From: Orthonyx spaldingii
Taxonomy: Eukaryota > Chordata > Aves > Passeriformes > Orthonychidae
Length of the DNA: 64,000 bases
Direction: 5' to 3'
NCBI GenBank assembly: GCA_013397795.1
Contig: VZTJ01005981.1
Coordinates: 186,001-250,000 of the forward strand
Shown: one piece after another, positions 38,531 to 52,419 of the stretch
Layout: every line of letters starts with the position of its first letter
Numbering within the stretch: position 1 is the first letter of the stretch
Program-made: the position numbers and the translations under genes
The notes under the pieces: generated by a model
What the model was told of the DNA's origin: nothing
What the model saw: the letters and a program-made list of their open reading frames with translations, nothing else
Databases searched by the model: none

Positions 38531-39232
38531 ACAGAGATCACAAAATCACGGAATAAACTGAGTTGGAAGGAACCCTCAAGGATCACTGAGTCCAACTCCT
38601 GGCCCTGCACAGGGCCATCCCCAAGAGTCACACCACGTGCCTGAGACCACTGTCCAAACGTGTCTTGAGCTCTGCCAGCCTTGGTGCTGTGACCAGTGCC
38701 CTGGGGAGCTGTTCCAGTGCCCAGCTACCCTCTGGGTGAAAATTTTTTTCCTAATATTCAACTTAAGCATCCAGTGATATGACTTCAGGCCTTTCGCTTG
38801 GGTTCTGTCACCACAGAAAAAAAGATGAGTGCCTACCTCTCCTCCTCCCCCCACGAGGACGTTGTAGGCCGCGATGAGGCCTCCCCTCGGTCTCCTCCAG
38901 GCTGAACACACCGAGTGCCCTCAGCCGCTCCTCACGCGGCTTCCCCTCAAGGCCCTTCACCATCTTTGCTCCCCTCCTTTGGACACTCTCTCATAGCTTA
39001 ATGTCTTTTTTGTATTGTGTCACCCAAAACTGCCCCAGCACTCGAGGTGAGGCCGCCCCAGTGCAGAGCAGACCAGGACAATCCCTCCCTTGCCCGGCTG
39101 ATGCTGTGCCCGATGCCCCTCAGGACAGGGTTGGCCCTCCTGGCTGCCAGGGCACTACTGACTCGTGTTCAACTTTCCATCAGCCAGGACCCCCAGGTCC
39201 CTTCCTGTGCCACTGCTTTCCAGCACCTCATT
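38531..39232 (-). mobile_element. CR1 LINE 3' fragment, minus orientation, about 700 bp
   Basis: This is the longest CR1 piece in the window. Reading the plus strand, the tail (ATCACAAAATCACGGAATAA) is followed by TTGGAAGGAACCCTCAAGGA, TCCAACTCCTGGCCCTGCAC, CACACCACGTGCCTGAGACC, then CTGGGGAGCTGTTCCAGTGC, ACCCTCTGGGTGAAAATTTT, and the C-rich block ending GGACCCCCAGGTCCCTTCC. The order matches the CR1-J-like type familiar from songbirds (subfamily not confirmed). The internal end includes what was the 3' end of the second open reading frame, but no intact reverse transcriptase is present. Frames of 111, 102 and 80 codons inside it are by-products. Confidence 0.93.
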
Positions 39233-42200
39233 CTATATTGGTTTTTTTTATTTTATTAGTTCTTTTCTCTTACTGGCTGGAATTGCCCTTTTGTAGTGCA
39301 GTAACATAAACACATTTTCAAGCAATGGTGAATAGCAGCAGCCAAACCAAATAGAAACTCCTCATAACACCTGTGACAACACATGTGACCTCTCTGTGTG
39401 AAACTGAAGGGTCTTCTTGTGGGCTGTGAAGTATCACTTTGCAGCCTGCACAACAATAGAATAGATATACTGACAGCAGGATTGGAGCAGGAGACGGGAT
39501 AATCTCAAAAATTTAGCTGAAACACAACTACAAGTAAATAATTTCTTGTATTCAACTGAGGGTGAATGCAGAGTTTTAGGCTTGTAAAGAGAGTAAGAAA
39601 CAAACCATCAATGTAGTATACAAATGAAGAACCAGAGCGTAATAAAATTTTTGCAGAAAAAAATTTGTAATATAACACAGAAAATGTAAATTAAACAGGA
39701 GAAAAAAAGAGAGAACATAGCGAAGGAAAAAAGATGGAGAAATATTCATTTTACTGCAGAGATGATAGAAGGCCTCTGATATAAGTGAAAACAGATTTTT
39801 ATCTGTAAAATTTTGGAATAGATCAGTAGTATTAATGCTGCTGTTATTCTGATGTAAATCATGATGGAGGTTAGTCCCTTAAGTCCTAATTCAATGTATA
39901 TTAAAGTTATTCAGAAATTTTACTTTAAGAGACATCTGGATTAAAGTATCTCAATATATAAACTGCACCCAGGAAAAGAAAAAAAGTAAAAAAAAAATGA
40001 TTTGCTAAAGAAGCTGGGGAATCTCTCTGGGCTGAAAGAGATAAAGAAATAAAAAGAAAATGATGTAATTTGTCTTTGGCAGGAAAGGAACAAGTGAAAT
40101 GACACCAATTTATCTTGAAAGAAACAAAAATGGAAGTAGAAGAAGGCATAAAAGGCAAGAGGAAGAATTCTGACTAAAATTATTTCAGTTTTTCCCTAGG
40201 CTAAAAATAAATTGCTAAATAAACACATTAAAACATTCACATCTTTTTACAAAAGAAGGAAATAATCCTCATTTCACAGATAAATGAGCAGAGGGGATGC
40301 AGGCTCAAGCAAGGGAGGTATTTGTGCTTTAGGATGTCTCCCACCAAGAATGAGATTCTCCAAATCCTGTTTATCTGCTGCCTCTTCCTGGAGCATCAGA
40401 GCTGCTGGTGCTGAAGTTGTGCTCGCAGTGTGCCCAGCAGCACCCCAGGGCTGAGCACAACCAAGCCAGGCTGGAATTAAAGGAGGAGTGGGTGCTCTTC
40501 TGATGGCCTCATCCCCAGGGCTTCGTCCCTTAGAAGTCCTCAGACATCCCTCTTATGTTGGAAAGTTCTGCCTGAGACACCAAAGGAACTGCTGCTGGCT
40601 CCTCAATTTTTTTCCCTGTAGTTCAAAGACTACCAGGCTGCAGGAAAAAAAAACCAGGCCTAGATCTCATCTGAATCTACACCTATGTCAGCCTGGCAGT
40701 GAGTGACCAAGCTGTGCAGAGTCCTGAGACAGGGCCTTTTTATTTGTCCACATCACAACAGTTCTCCTTTGCTTGAAATTATTAAATATTCATTACACCC
40801 AAGAGGGGGAAGAGGGAGTGCATGGATTTGCTCTCTCTCTGACCAAATAATTTAGACTCTAAACTCTAGTAAGGGAAATTTGCTGATAACCATCTTTGGG
40901 GGCACTCTAATCATAAACCAGAAACAACAGCTGTCACTGGAAGTTTGATCTGAACAGGCACAGCAGCATTTCTGTGTAATTTAAGGTTAGCCTATTTATC
41001 ATTTTTGTAACAGCAGGGCAGCATTTAAATCTGGGAAGTAGATATTTTGGCAGGATTTGTAGTTGAAGAGACATTTTCTTCAGAATAAAATAAGCCTCTC
41101 TCATGCTAAGGTCTGAAGTATAGATGGCTACAAGAGGTGTGTTTGTTGAACAATTACGAGAGTGGAACTGAGTTCCAGCCCATGGAGAGTAGGACTAAGC
41201 TGTGGTTTGCAATCAGGTGTCAGCTCTCTGCCTCCCAGTGTTGCCTCTTCCATGTCACGAAGTAGAAGCACAAGTTTACTTAAATGAGACCAAAGCACTG
41301 AATTATAGAAAAGGGAACTGTCTTGTTGAAGGAGAAACTATGCATTAAAGATGGGGTGTTATTCAGGTTCTCATCCTGCACAGTTCCACTAAACTTTAAA
41401 TACTTTTGAACACATTTAAACTTTGATTTTTCAAAGGCACTATGCCTTTGAGCCTCAGTTCTTTTTCATCTTTTTGGTCTTGGGAACTCTTGCACTAACT
41501 CTAATTTTTTGTGCCTTCTTCCTTACTTCCTCTGGGTGAAAATGCCTCAGGGATATGCCACACATAGTTACAAACACAAGAGCTACACTATTTTTCCTTT
41601 ACATGTAACTCTCTTCCAAAGCAACTGCACTGTCATAACTGATCAGGGACATTTAATTGCTCTAACAGTATGATAAACGATTGGGAAATATTGAACTTTT
41701 ATTTGCAGTGATTGAATTCTTCTGTGTTATACTTACTAAAGGGACTTAGTAATGTTGATAATACTGATTTAAGAGGGCTGAGGTTAATTTAAATATAATC
41801 TTATTCTAAAGAGGCATCCCAAGAGTTGTTTAAAATTGAGGAGAATTCGGGCTAAAGGAGACATTTAGGGAGAAGCCAGTGAAAAGTAACTTAAGATTTT
41901 GTTTTTTTCATGTGTACCACAGCAATATCAAGAAAACAGAAAGGAGCTAATTCCTGGACTTGCTCTAGCAGGCACTACATTAAGCCCACTGTAATTCAGA
42001 TCTAAACACCACTCTGTGGAGGACACTGATTAACCTTTAGTACCTTTTTCAGGCTACCTGGAGTGTTTCACACTGTACAACAGTTGCTTTATTAAAAGGA
42101 ATCCTCAAAATAATTTCTGAGAAATGCATGAGAGCTTATGTAGCTGTTCTACAGCGAGATTAGCAAGTATCCTTCAGGCATCTATTTTAGCCACACTTTC

Positions 42201-45200
42201 CAGAGAACACAACCTCTTAGAAAATGTATTTTATTCATGGATTATCATGTTTCCATGTTTCAAATATTTATGGAACTCATAGTCCAACGTGGTCCTTACT
42301 GTAGTGCATGATACAAGTGTTTAATGAGAGAGTGTGGACATATTTATATAAAAATAATATCTGGTCTTTCCTTGCACTAGATTTGGATTTCTCTTCTGAG
42401 TAAACTGCAGTGGTTACACTGATTTTTGTCTGCTTCATTCTGCTTTCTTCCTTCATTTAGTCTTTGCTTAATTTTGAGGTTTTCAGCACTACAAAGTTAT
42501 CAAGACAGCATTCTGGTTGAAAGCAGGCTTTAATATGCTTATAAAATGCCATTCTTTGTGTCTGCAAGTATTTCTCAGGGTACATGAATGGAACCACTTG
42601 GTCCTTTCGTCTAGGTACAGGATTCCTTCAGGAACATCACACATTTTCATATATTCTGAAAGGCAATCCAAAACAGACACTCTGGCTTTACAGTTTGCAG
42701 ACATAACCAAGTCAATATATCTCATTAATTCCTCATTAACCTTTGTGCTGGAGAGGCAGATACCCAATGAATAGGAAATAGAAAGAAAAGAGTTATACAT
42801 ATACAGAAATTTAATTTTCTAACTACATTTTGCAACAACCAGACGACTGAGGCTTTTTAGTGGATACAAAATTAGATATTTCATTACAAGCAGGAGATAG
42901 TAAGACTGACTGTTTCAGTCCATAGAGGGAAAGATATATTTGGAATTAAGAGGATTTCAACTTCATCAAGAGTCAACAAGAATTCAGCTTGTAATATAGA
43001 CAGAATCAATGTTAAGGAAACTCCCAAACTGTTGGAATGAATGTAAGTAGTATGTTATAATGATGAATAACAAGAAAGAAAACTAAAGTGGTCAGTGTGA
43101 TTATCTGAGGAGCTATCCCAAGAAAACCTTAAATGTTGGGCAGGATGAACAGCAAAAAGACTCAGTTTCTTTGCTTCTTTCTGGCTGCCCATATGTGGTT
43201 TATGAGACCAGGGGATGGAGAAACAGTGACAGCAGACAGGTTTATACCTGATGCCTTATTAAGCTCCCTGCTTCACACTTTCATTTATTCTGCTTTGATA
43301 ATGTGTCAAAGCTTTGTGAGCATCCAAAGACAGACTGTAGGGGAAGGTGAAAAGCAGGAAAGGAAGTTCTTGAGTAGAGTGATAAATCAGAATGCTGCCC
43401 TTGAAAAAAAAATAAAGTAAATATGTTCTTGTTTTATAGATATTTGCATATTGATCAAACTCAAGAGAAAATGAATGAGGAAAATTGCTATGTTGCAGAA
43501 AAAAAGTCCCACCTGCCTGTCTTGCTCATGTGTATTCCCCTCACTTTCCCCCACCCTGGAAAATATACTTCTTCATGCAGATCCTTTATGGATGAACCTT
43601 CCAGGGATTAAAACTTTGCACACAAAACAACCTCTTCCTCTGAAGAAGGAAATTTTATCTAGTCAACAGGAGTTAGACAACTGCAAATTTTTCAAGCCCT
43701 TATTGACATTGTTGACATGTGTAGTGGGTTTCATAATTTCAGTAAATAACCAGAAAGCTAAAATCCCAGAGGAAGAGACAATTTTGACCTTTCCTTCCTG
43801 TATATATTTTGCTCTTTCTAGAAGATGTAATCTAAATACCAGTTAAACTAGCAGCTGCATATTTTTTACAAAAATTGCTCCAGCCGTGAAGCTTTGCAGT
43901 CACATCATTAGGATTAACTTGTGATCTAAATGCTATCCTGCAGCTCAGTTATCTGCTACTAAATATTGGATGCTTCTCTGTGGAAACCATTTTATTACTT
44001 GCCTAAATATTTCATTCAGAACACTCATGTGAACAACTGACTATTGGAGAGCACAGAAAGAGCCTGGAAATGTCCACTGAAAAAAAACCAAAACAAAAGA
44101 AAAATGAGACTGTAGGTCATCATGCAGCCAAATCTTTATGACCTTTTTAAAACTCCAGTATTAGAACAAAGTAGGTCAAATGAGGAAAAATTAGGGATGA
44201 AAGCCATCTGACAAGATATGATCACCACGTGTAACTGTTGTACATTGAATAATTTCACCTTGTGAGAGCAATGGGTCTTGTGACAGTGACAATGGTGACA
44301 TGGACACTTCCCAGTGTAGTTTCCCATGAGCATTAAATGTGGAGGAGTGCTCTGCAACCAGTTGAATCAGTGCAGAATACCAGTTGAACCAGTTAGCAAA
44401 TTTCTTGGAGGGCTCACCGCAGGATTGCCTGTGTTGCTAAGTTGTCCCCAGCTGCAGAGTGAGAGGAGTAGCAATGGCATTGCCCAGTGCAATGAACACA
44501 TATCCAAAATATTATCCTCCACTCTTTAACCTCTCATGGGACAAAGTAAAAATGCACTGCTTGTTTATTTCCACTCTAGTCTGTTCAAGTTATTTAAATC
44601 AGTAGGTAGCACATCTCTGCCCATCCATTCAGTTCTTGAGCATTTAAATAGCAGATACTCTGAGATAGAACTATTGATTGTCTAAGGAATTGTTTTTACA
44701 GAGAAAATGAATTATCCCTCTGCAGAAGTAAATAAGACTTCATTGACCAGGAAGGAAAAGAAGACCTCATTCACAAGTATTTTCAAAGACAAATCTCTTC
44801 CCATTTACCTTTCTTAATGAAGTTTGCTTCAGTAATACATTTTTGTTGCCTTGTCTGTAACCCTACATTTATTTATTAGCTCTTCTTCTCCATGATCACT
44901 TAGAATCACTGCCATTTTTAGGGCTATTTGCACACAGAAGATAATAAAATATTAGGATTCTTGGTCTTAATTAACTGCAATTGTTTCCACTGCAATTTCT
45001 GCATGCAAAGTTTTGCAGTCTGTGAGCTCCTGCTCCTCACTTCTTGTACATAAAAAGAACAGCAGGAAATATTGACACTTGTTTTGGATCATGAAGCTTG
45101 AACAACAGTGAGCTGTACCTACTCTATCAACAAATCCTAGAGAGATGGATTTGGGGCCATGCCCATCTGTACCTTCTCTGTTATCCTTTCATCCAATCAA

Positions 45201-48198
45201 AGAAGAGCCAACCAAATAATTAATTCCATATCTTCTGAACTACTATGCAACATGCAACATAGTCATTTGTACCAGATCAAGTGCACTTCTGCCACCTGAA
45301 AAAAAATGATGACTGGTACAACACTAAGTTCAGATCCATATAACTGAAATTCTGCTATGCATTGGCCTGAAAATTTGACCTATGAAGTGACCTGTGAAGT
45401 AGGCACGGCAAATTACATTTGCTTCAAAGACAACCACAGTAAACAAGCACAATGGCCTTTCAAATTTCATTGGATGCAGCTATTATCTATTTAATTGGGT
45501 TTCAGATATGCTGAATACCTGCAAGTGTAAATGAGACAGTTAAAACACTCAAAGGCTTTAAGTATTGTACTTACACAGGCTACTTATTATCCACATTTTG
45601 ATTATTTCTCTGAATCATTGCCAACAACAATAACAATAGCAGCAGTATTAATAATCCAGCTGGGAATCATTCTTTGATGTTCTTTATGTGGCTAATTGTG
45701 AGAACATAAAATAAATCCTACTTCTGGCATATCTGCCAGCAGTGTCTGTTTACATCTGAAACTGTGAATGCATGTTGGATCTGTCAACAGTAGCTGCCTT
45801 GGAGAATATGTTTTACATAAACAATGAAGCAAAATGGTCTGAATGATATGAAAAGAGACTTAACCTTTGTGTAATAGATGGGTCAATAAGAGGGCATGGT
45901 TTGAATCGTGTCGTACTCATTATTTTTATTCCATCCAAAAAGCTGAAAAATTCTGTGATGCCATATGTGTGTCTTTTTTAAAGAAATGAGAGCTTATTCC
46001 ACACAGAACCTGGGAAAGCAGGTACACTGAGGTAGAAATACCCTTCTGAATCTCTCCCCCGTAATAGTCCCTCCATTACCTGTCCTTTAGCTCCACTTTG
46101 GAAGCTGACTTCATGGATGTTTCCTGTTGTGAATATAGCACTAGGTATGTAGGGGAGAAATAGTTTAAGTCAGAGCCACCAGATGGGAAGGGAGATATTT
46201 AGGACATTCAAAACAACACAGAAATGAGGATCTGAAGCACAATGTAGAGTCAAGCTATAGCTATTGGATGTTATACATCTAAATTACATTCCATTACACT
46301 GATGCAGTTGCAAGCCACCTCTGATTTTCAGCTGGATACAAATATTTTCAGTGTTGTTATTGTTTCACATTCAAAATCAATCCCCTGTTTGAAAATTTTT
46401 ACCTCTATTGATTTTTTTACCTGTTATGACAAATCAATGACAAGCTACATTGTATTTTCATCTGCTGGAAAAAACAGGTTTCCATCCAGAACACTCTTTA
46501 TCCTTGGGATTAGGGCTCTTTCTGGTACTAATAACCCCTTCTAGCAAGCTGCAGTGTATGGTCTGTATTTGTAGGCTAAAACACTTTCTCCTTTTAGCAA
46601 AATCTAATTTAGGTTTCACCTCACAAGATGGATAACACTCCCAGGGGTAAATCCTCCCTAATCTGAACAGTTGGGTGCAGACAGTCACATGTATGGAAGG
46701 GAGAGACTGCTGGGCAGACAAAGTTAAAGTCAGAGGAATATTTTGAGTGGTTTCTCATGGGTTTTCTGTTTAAAGTTGAAACCTGTGTTTGGTTCTGATA
46801 ATGCTTCTGCTTATAATGATTCTCTCTAGAAATAATGTAACAGTTCATCTGAAAGCAGCATTTTTAATCCCCACTCTTACTTTCCATGTGGAAAAACCAT
46901 AGGGTGAAAAGCTAAGGTGGCCTCAGAATGCCTGCAACCTCAGAATGTCTCATACTGATCTTGTTCCACTTTCTGATGCACTCCTTGAGACAAATGAAAG
47001 AAACAGAAGTGTGGGACACCAACTGAGTTATGTGACCTCACCTTGTGGAATAATATATGCTTATTGTGTTACATGGGAAAAAATCCATTTGAAGTTAAGG
47101 TGGTGTTCCTTTCATTCAGCTGTTGTGTGTAAATGAATGCTGCATGTTAGAATATGCATGTCTATGTGGACATAGGTAACATAAAAAATCCATTAATTTA
47201 GGAAATTCAAATAATTTACATTTCCAAAATAGGTGACATGCTTACCACAGCCACGTGGTCCTTCACAAACTATCTTCCCTCTGGCACAGTTTATCATGCA
47301 GTGTGTATGGAATGATGGCAGAGCCGCACTGGACTAACATCACTCTCTTTATGATCCTTGCTGGCTTCTTAAGAACCTTGGCATTATAGAGTCAGCAAAG
47401 ATCATGCATTCACTTCAGAAGGGAATCTCCCAGTGGTCTCTTTTAACTGTGTCCTCGTTCACATCACAGAGTAGTCTCAAAGCACAAAACCTGTGTTCCT
47501 TCTGGATGAAATTAAACTGGGGATGTGTCCAGGAGAAAACTTAGTGCATCCGAGCTGCTAATGGGATTTCAGTCTCATGTACTTCTCTCAAAAGCTAATC
47601 TGAAGGAGCTCCTCAAAAAACCTCACCTAGTTTGTTTTCAGCAGCAACCTTTTGGCTCTGCAAATCTCTTTGCATCGAGCTGCATTAATTACTGGCATTG
47701 TTACAGCCATTGCAATCCCAGACTAAATGTTAGACAGTGAGGGAAGGTAAGGGCTGTGTGTGCAAAAGTAAAACTGATTGTTTGGAGAAGATATATTGAA
47801 CAGGCTAGACTCATAAAGGTTTAGGAATATGCAAACACCATTCATTTCAGAGAGCTATAAGATGCTAAATGCCTCTCTGAGCCTGGACTGAAGCATTTGG
47901 AACCTTATGCAGCTCCTGTACAGGTTGATTCTCCAAACCATCCAACTCACACAGAAGAATGGCTCCATCTGTCACACTGCAGTGGAGGATGGGCTGCTGC
48001 CCTCTGGACCAACTCAGTGACACATTTTTTCTGTTTCTTTTTATGCCATTTACACAGAATCCCTTCAGAGTCCTCCTCGAGACTGGTGTCAACAAAGGAT
48101 TGAAACTCTCAGAGACTGCTGAGAACTACTGACAGACTGCTGGCAACTCCCCATCCGCTTGCAGTTAATTCTTAGTGTGCTCTTACGGTGGGGGCGGG
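39233..48198. other. Non-coding DNA with a purine-skewed segment
   Basis: From about 39650 to 40165 the plus strand is markedly rich in A and G, with many AAAGAAA-type runs, so the minus strand gives a 77-codon Phe/Ser/Leu-rich frame that is a composition effect. A GC-richer patch sits at about 40330-40520. Frames of 95-123 codons at 42489-43846 are unrecognisable, and several overlap one another. The acceptor-like site at about 47640 and the donor-like site at 47746 enclose stops in all three frames. No repeat family was recognised in the rest. Confidence 0.5.
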
Positions 48199-48205
48199 NN
48201 NNNNN
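48199..48205. other. Assembly gap (7 N) inside a G-rich run
   Basis: Seven undetermined bases interrupt a run of G (GGGGGCGGG on the left, seven G on the right). Long G-runs are hard to sequence, so the gap is likely a sequencing dropout. The true tract length is unknown. The 61-codon frame crossing it is an artefact. Confidence 0.97.
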
Positions 48206-48212
48206 GGGGGGG

Positions 48213-51200
48213 AAAGCAACACACAGAATTATTACTTTTGCTTCTACTTTGTCTCAATATCTCAATACTCAGAAGGCTTTACAAGGGTCTCCCTCTCTAA
48301 TTTATACTGTGTGCCAGGGCTGTAGAAGGCTGAAGTGTGCCTGAAGTACCTGTTACTCACAGTAAGATGGGTCAGGATGAACAGGAAAATCTTTTGTGTT
48401 CACTTGACCTGTCTCGTAACAAAATGTCTGCTTTCAGTCAGAAAATGATGAGATCTGTACCTCTGTCCAAATAGCACGTTTTCTGGCAAAATGAGAGACT
48501 AAACTGGCACACATGTTTTATGGAGGCCTAATGTTATGTTTGGAATTGTCAGCTCTAATCAAGAGACTATTTAGCAATGACCTCCTGAGGATGATAATGA
48601 GGTGCCTTGATTTAGATTGATTATTGCTAATTCTATGTAGTCTCATGTGGGGATATTTTGAAATAAAGTGCATAATGCACAAACTCCTTGACTCCTCAGT
48701 AGAGAAAAAAAAGGGGAAAACTTTATAAAAGGGCACATTCTTGTAATTCATCGCCTGTGATTTTCTTGTGTTTTTCAAGAATTAGTCAGAGAAAACAGGA
48801 AAAAAAAGCACATCCTACAACAATACCTGTTTTATCTGGAGAAAGTCACATTCTTTTCCCTTGAATGATTCCCATATCTGGTGTTCTAATCCAAACACTG
48901 ATTAACAATCTTCTAGCTCTTTGTTTGTTTGTTGCTTTTTGGCAGACGTTGTGGCTTTCATACTTTGTTTCTTAATTACTTGCCATTTCACCCCCTGATT
49001 GTTTTCAAGGCTCTCTCAGCACAGCTTCCACAAAAGATTCATTTTCACAGTGTCTTCTAAAGTATTATTTATATATTTGCTGCCTGGCAATCTGGCCCTT
49101 TTGCAAAGCCTTTGTCTTGCATCAGAAAGAAAGCTGGCTGCAGAAACACAGAAAATATTTCTTGTACTCCATGAAAGTACTTTGAGAAGAGCTCTTTTAC
49201 TGCTTGGCACTAGGTTCCCTAGCTTTGGTCCCTTTTGAGGACACGGAATTCCAGTAATGTGAATGGAACCCTTTTTGCTGAAGAAGAGAGAGGCCCTTGA
49301 GAAATAAACCAGCAGAATAATAGTCCTGTATCACCCTGCCATGCTCAAGTGTAAACTATATGAAAGATGGGTCCAGTCCGTGTGAAGCTGGCTAAAGATC
49401 ACAAAAGATGGGCATATACAGCCCCAGCCCCACCCTCACCACCTCTCTGTGCAGTCTGTTGCTGATACGTTTGCTGTGAAACGAGATGCTCAGGTGTGGC
49501 AGGGGATGCTGGCTAGCCTTGCAAGAGGGGGACCTTGCCAAACCCCAAAGTTGTTCTCCTTCTCATCCCATTTACAGTAGCAGGAGCAGAAAGTCCTTCC
49601 CTTGGGTGATGTCCTCCAGCATTACAGCTAGGCCTGCATCTTTTCTGGTCCTACAACAGCAGTAGGATCTTGCCCAGTTCCCTTCTTTCTCGTCTGCTTT
49701 CACAGGACAGCAGAGGGAGGAAGGTGGTTCACAAAGTGCATTCCTCTGGGTACTAAACTGAGATGAGGTGTGAAAAGCGCATGGAGCCTCGTACTGCAGC
49801 AGAACAGAAAAAAGAAATCCCATGGTGAGCAGCCCCTAAAAAAGCCCCCTGTATCCTCCCATCTCCTCTCCCAAACTTTACTTTGTTGCTGGGAAGTTGT
49901 GCAGACATAACCAAGAGTATTGCAATAGTGGCAACAATAACTGGCCACAAAACTCAACAGGATCATAGGAAAAATTAAGAGGGAAAAATTGAGAGCAAAA
50001 ATGCATTTTCTGTGGTATAACTTTAAAATTGATCCCGTGTGGGACCAAGACATTTAATGATAACTAGAGGCTGAGTGTACTAATAACCCAATCTGCACGA
50101 AAATTTTCCCAATCAATGAGGTACAGCTGGAGGATGATGCACACCCATCAAACCTTTGCAATGAACGAATCATTTGATTCAGCTGAAACTAGAGCATAGA
50201 TAAGTGCATAGGTATCATATTGCATATCTCTAAGTGAAGTGTCTGGCCCCACTTGACTAAAGAAATCATTCCCCTCAAGCATCCCTGATGTTTTCTTTAT
50301 GAATGTTCTGTGCAGGAATAACTTACAGACCTGCATAATGTTGTGAGTGCTATTGAAAAATGAGACAAATTATTTTTGCAATGAAGGACTATTCTTAAAA
50401 ATAACAAAACAGTTGTAACATCATGAATTAAGGAAGTGTTGAACCTGAATCATGAGTCAATCTGTTAACATTACCCTTAGCACATCCTTCCTGTGATTTT
50501 CTCAGAACAGTTTTCACTGAACAAGAGTTGACTCCAGGTTAGGTTATACTCAAACAACTGACCTGAAGAGTGTGAGGATTTTGCTGATGTCTGAACAAAT
50601 AATTCAGAACAGTTGGTATGAAAGTAGCCATGGTCTCTTCACTCCTATGCTGCTCTTTATTCTAAAAAGGAAAAGCAAAACAGTGTGATAATATTGTCCT
50701 CTGATGGCTCTCTGAGTGAGAGCAAATCATGATAGTAAAATTAATTTCAAGTGTTATCATTTCTAAAACTCTACATTCAAATAAATGTGTCTTTCAATTG
50801 AGGAATCGATTGGTTCTTTCCACTGACTGCAAGACTGGAGGTGTGGATTAAAGAAGTGCACATTTTTCTCCTTGTTGAAAATACTGTTGCATGATACAGT
50901 GAAATCTAGTTGTAATTGCTACTTAACTAAGGAATTTCACCCATTGCATCAATTTTATGGCTTCAGGGGAGAGTGATCCTTCTTGCAGGGATGGGTGCTG
51001 CCATGACATCTCTGAGCACCAGCAGGCAGCAGGAAGAGACACGGGCAGCTTTTGGCCCAGTTCTTGAGTAAACCACGGAACATCAGCACCACCGAGCTAA
51101 GCCCAGGGGACCAGCAGGCTGCAGCTGATCTCCACGTGTCACACAGAATCTCACCGGACTTTTTCAGCAGTGCATCTAACTCATCAGTCAGCTCAGAGAT

Positions 51201-52358
51201 AATGCCACTCCTTCCTTGCCAGCTACCAACCAATATCGAATTCTTCCTACCACAGCCAGAGCTGTCATGAGGTTGTACCTACCAATTTTGCTGTATTTAT
51301 TCATTTCATGTGTTCCTTTCATCAGTGAGTATAAGTATGCTCACTCTTTTATCAATTGTACAGATGCATTGCCTCAGAACCGATGAAAAACAAAACAGCC
51401 TTTATCCAGAAACAAAGCAGGTCATGCAACACGCATTCAAATTTAGTGTAAACTTGGAGGTGAGCAGAACATGAGGCTTATTCCAAAGTAAATTAGTATT
51501 TTATGCTACCTTCAAACAGTGCTTGAGTCCCTCTCATCAATAAAATATCTGATAGCTGGCACTGAGAGCCAGGAGCAGTCATCTCACCATGCTAAATGTG
51601 GGCCAACCTAATCTCTCACTGATTTACCAAACAGCCAAATTCATCATTTTCTTGTCATGCTGCTAACAGCACACCAAGGTGTGTGAAGAACCAGAATTGG
51701 CTGCACTTTAGGAGTCCATCACAATGGTATTGAGGGGAAATGTCACCTATTTTTCTTGTGTCCTTCTCTTGTCAAAACTGTAATAATTCTGTCTTTTAAA
51801 GGACTGAAGGATTATAGCAGATTCGGTGTCTAAGCTTAGCTTTCCATAGTGACTGTCAAAGATATTTCCCAAACCACTCCTATTTATACTCATGGAGCTA
51901 CCAGGGGATGTCTGTTCACCACAGTAAATATTTAGAGGATTTAGCATTACTGCTTCACTGTACAGGTGAGAGAGACAGAACCACATGGTCCAGTTTTGGT
52001 CCAGGAATTAATTTTCTCAATAAACCAATATCCCATACATTCCATGGCTTTCCTTTCAGTTCAGTCATTGTTTTCAGCAGTACCAATGAACAAATGCCTA
52101 CCTGAACTGATGCTGGGAAATGCTGAAATGAAACAGGGTGCCCAGCAAACACCAGGAGCAGCAAAGGGCATGAAAGACCTATTTGGGAGGCACAGGGAAA
52201 AAGGTTTCCTGGGCTACTACTCAGCTGATACAAGTATTCAAACACAGCATTGGTCCAGAGGCTGTGGTAATATGTAATCACTATATTTTATTTATATAAC
52301 TGTATTTTGGATAAGGCCTGTGCCACGACACTCCAACTATAAACACAGGCCTCATTAT
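48213..52358. other. Non-coding DNA, no gene recognised
   Basis: GC-richer patches at about 49390-49880 and 50990-51260 carry frames of up to 117 codons on both strands without recognisable motif. The minus frame at 51955-52281 (108 codons) contains a 21-base segment with good splice-like ends (acceptor GTTTCATTTCAG, donor CAG then GTAGGCAT), too small to interpret. I see nothing else. Confidence 0.5.
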
Positions 52359-52419
52359 TTTCCTTCCCCTGCATCCCTGAGGGATATTGGTAGGGGTCAT
52401 ATTGGACAGGGGAAGGAAA
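52359..52419. repeat. Nested inverted repeat: 13-bp stem around a second palindrome
   Basis: TTTCCTTCCCCTG (52359-52371) and its exact complement CAGGGGAAGGAAA (52407-52419) flank a 35-base loop. Inside the loop, ATCCCTGAGGGAT (52373-52385) is itself a perfect palindrome around one base. Together they could fold as a two-part hairpin or extrude as a cruciform. No run of T follows to suggest a terminator, and no miniature-transposon family is recognised. Confidence 0.85.

Noticed and set aside
47640..47746. Good acceptor (TTTGTTTTCAG) and donor (GGGAAG then GTAAGG) around about 107 bases
   Set aside because: Stops occur in all three frames before the donor, so it is not a coding exon; kept only as a chance pair.
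50955..51270. GC-richer patch with 92-codon minus and 72-codon plus frames
   Set aside because: Both strands are open and neither peptide is recognisable. It stays unexplained, but there is no positive evidence for a gene.
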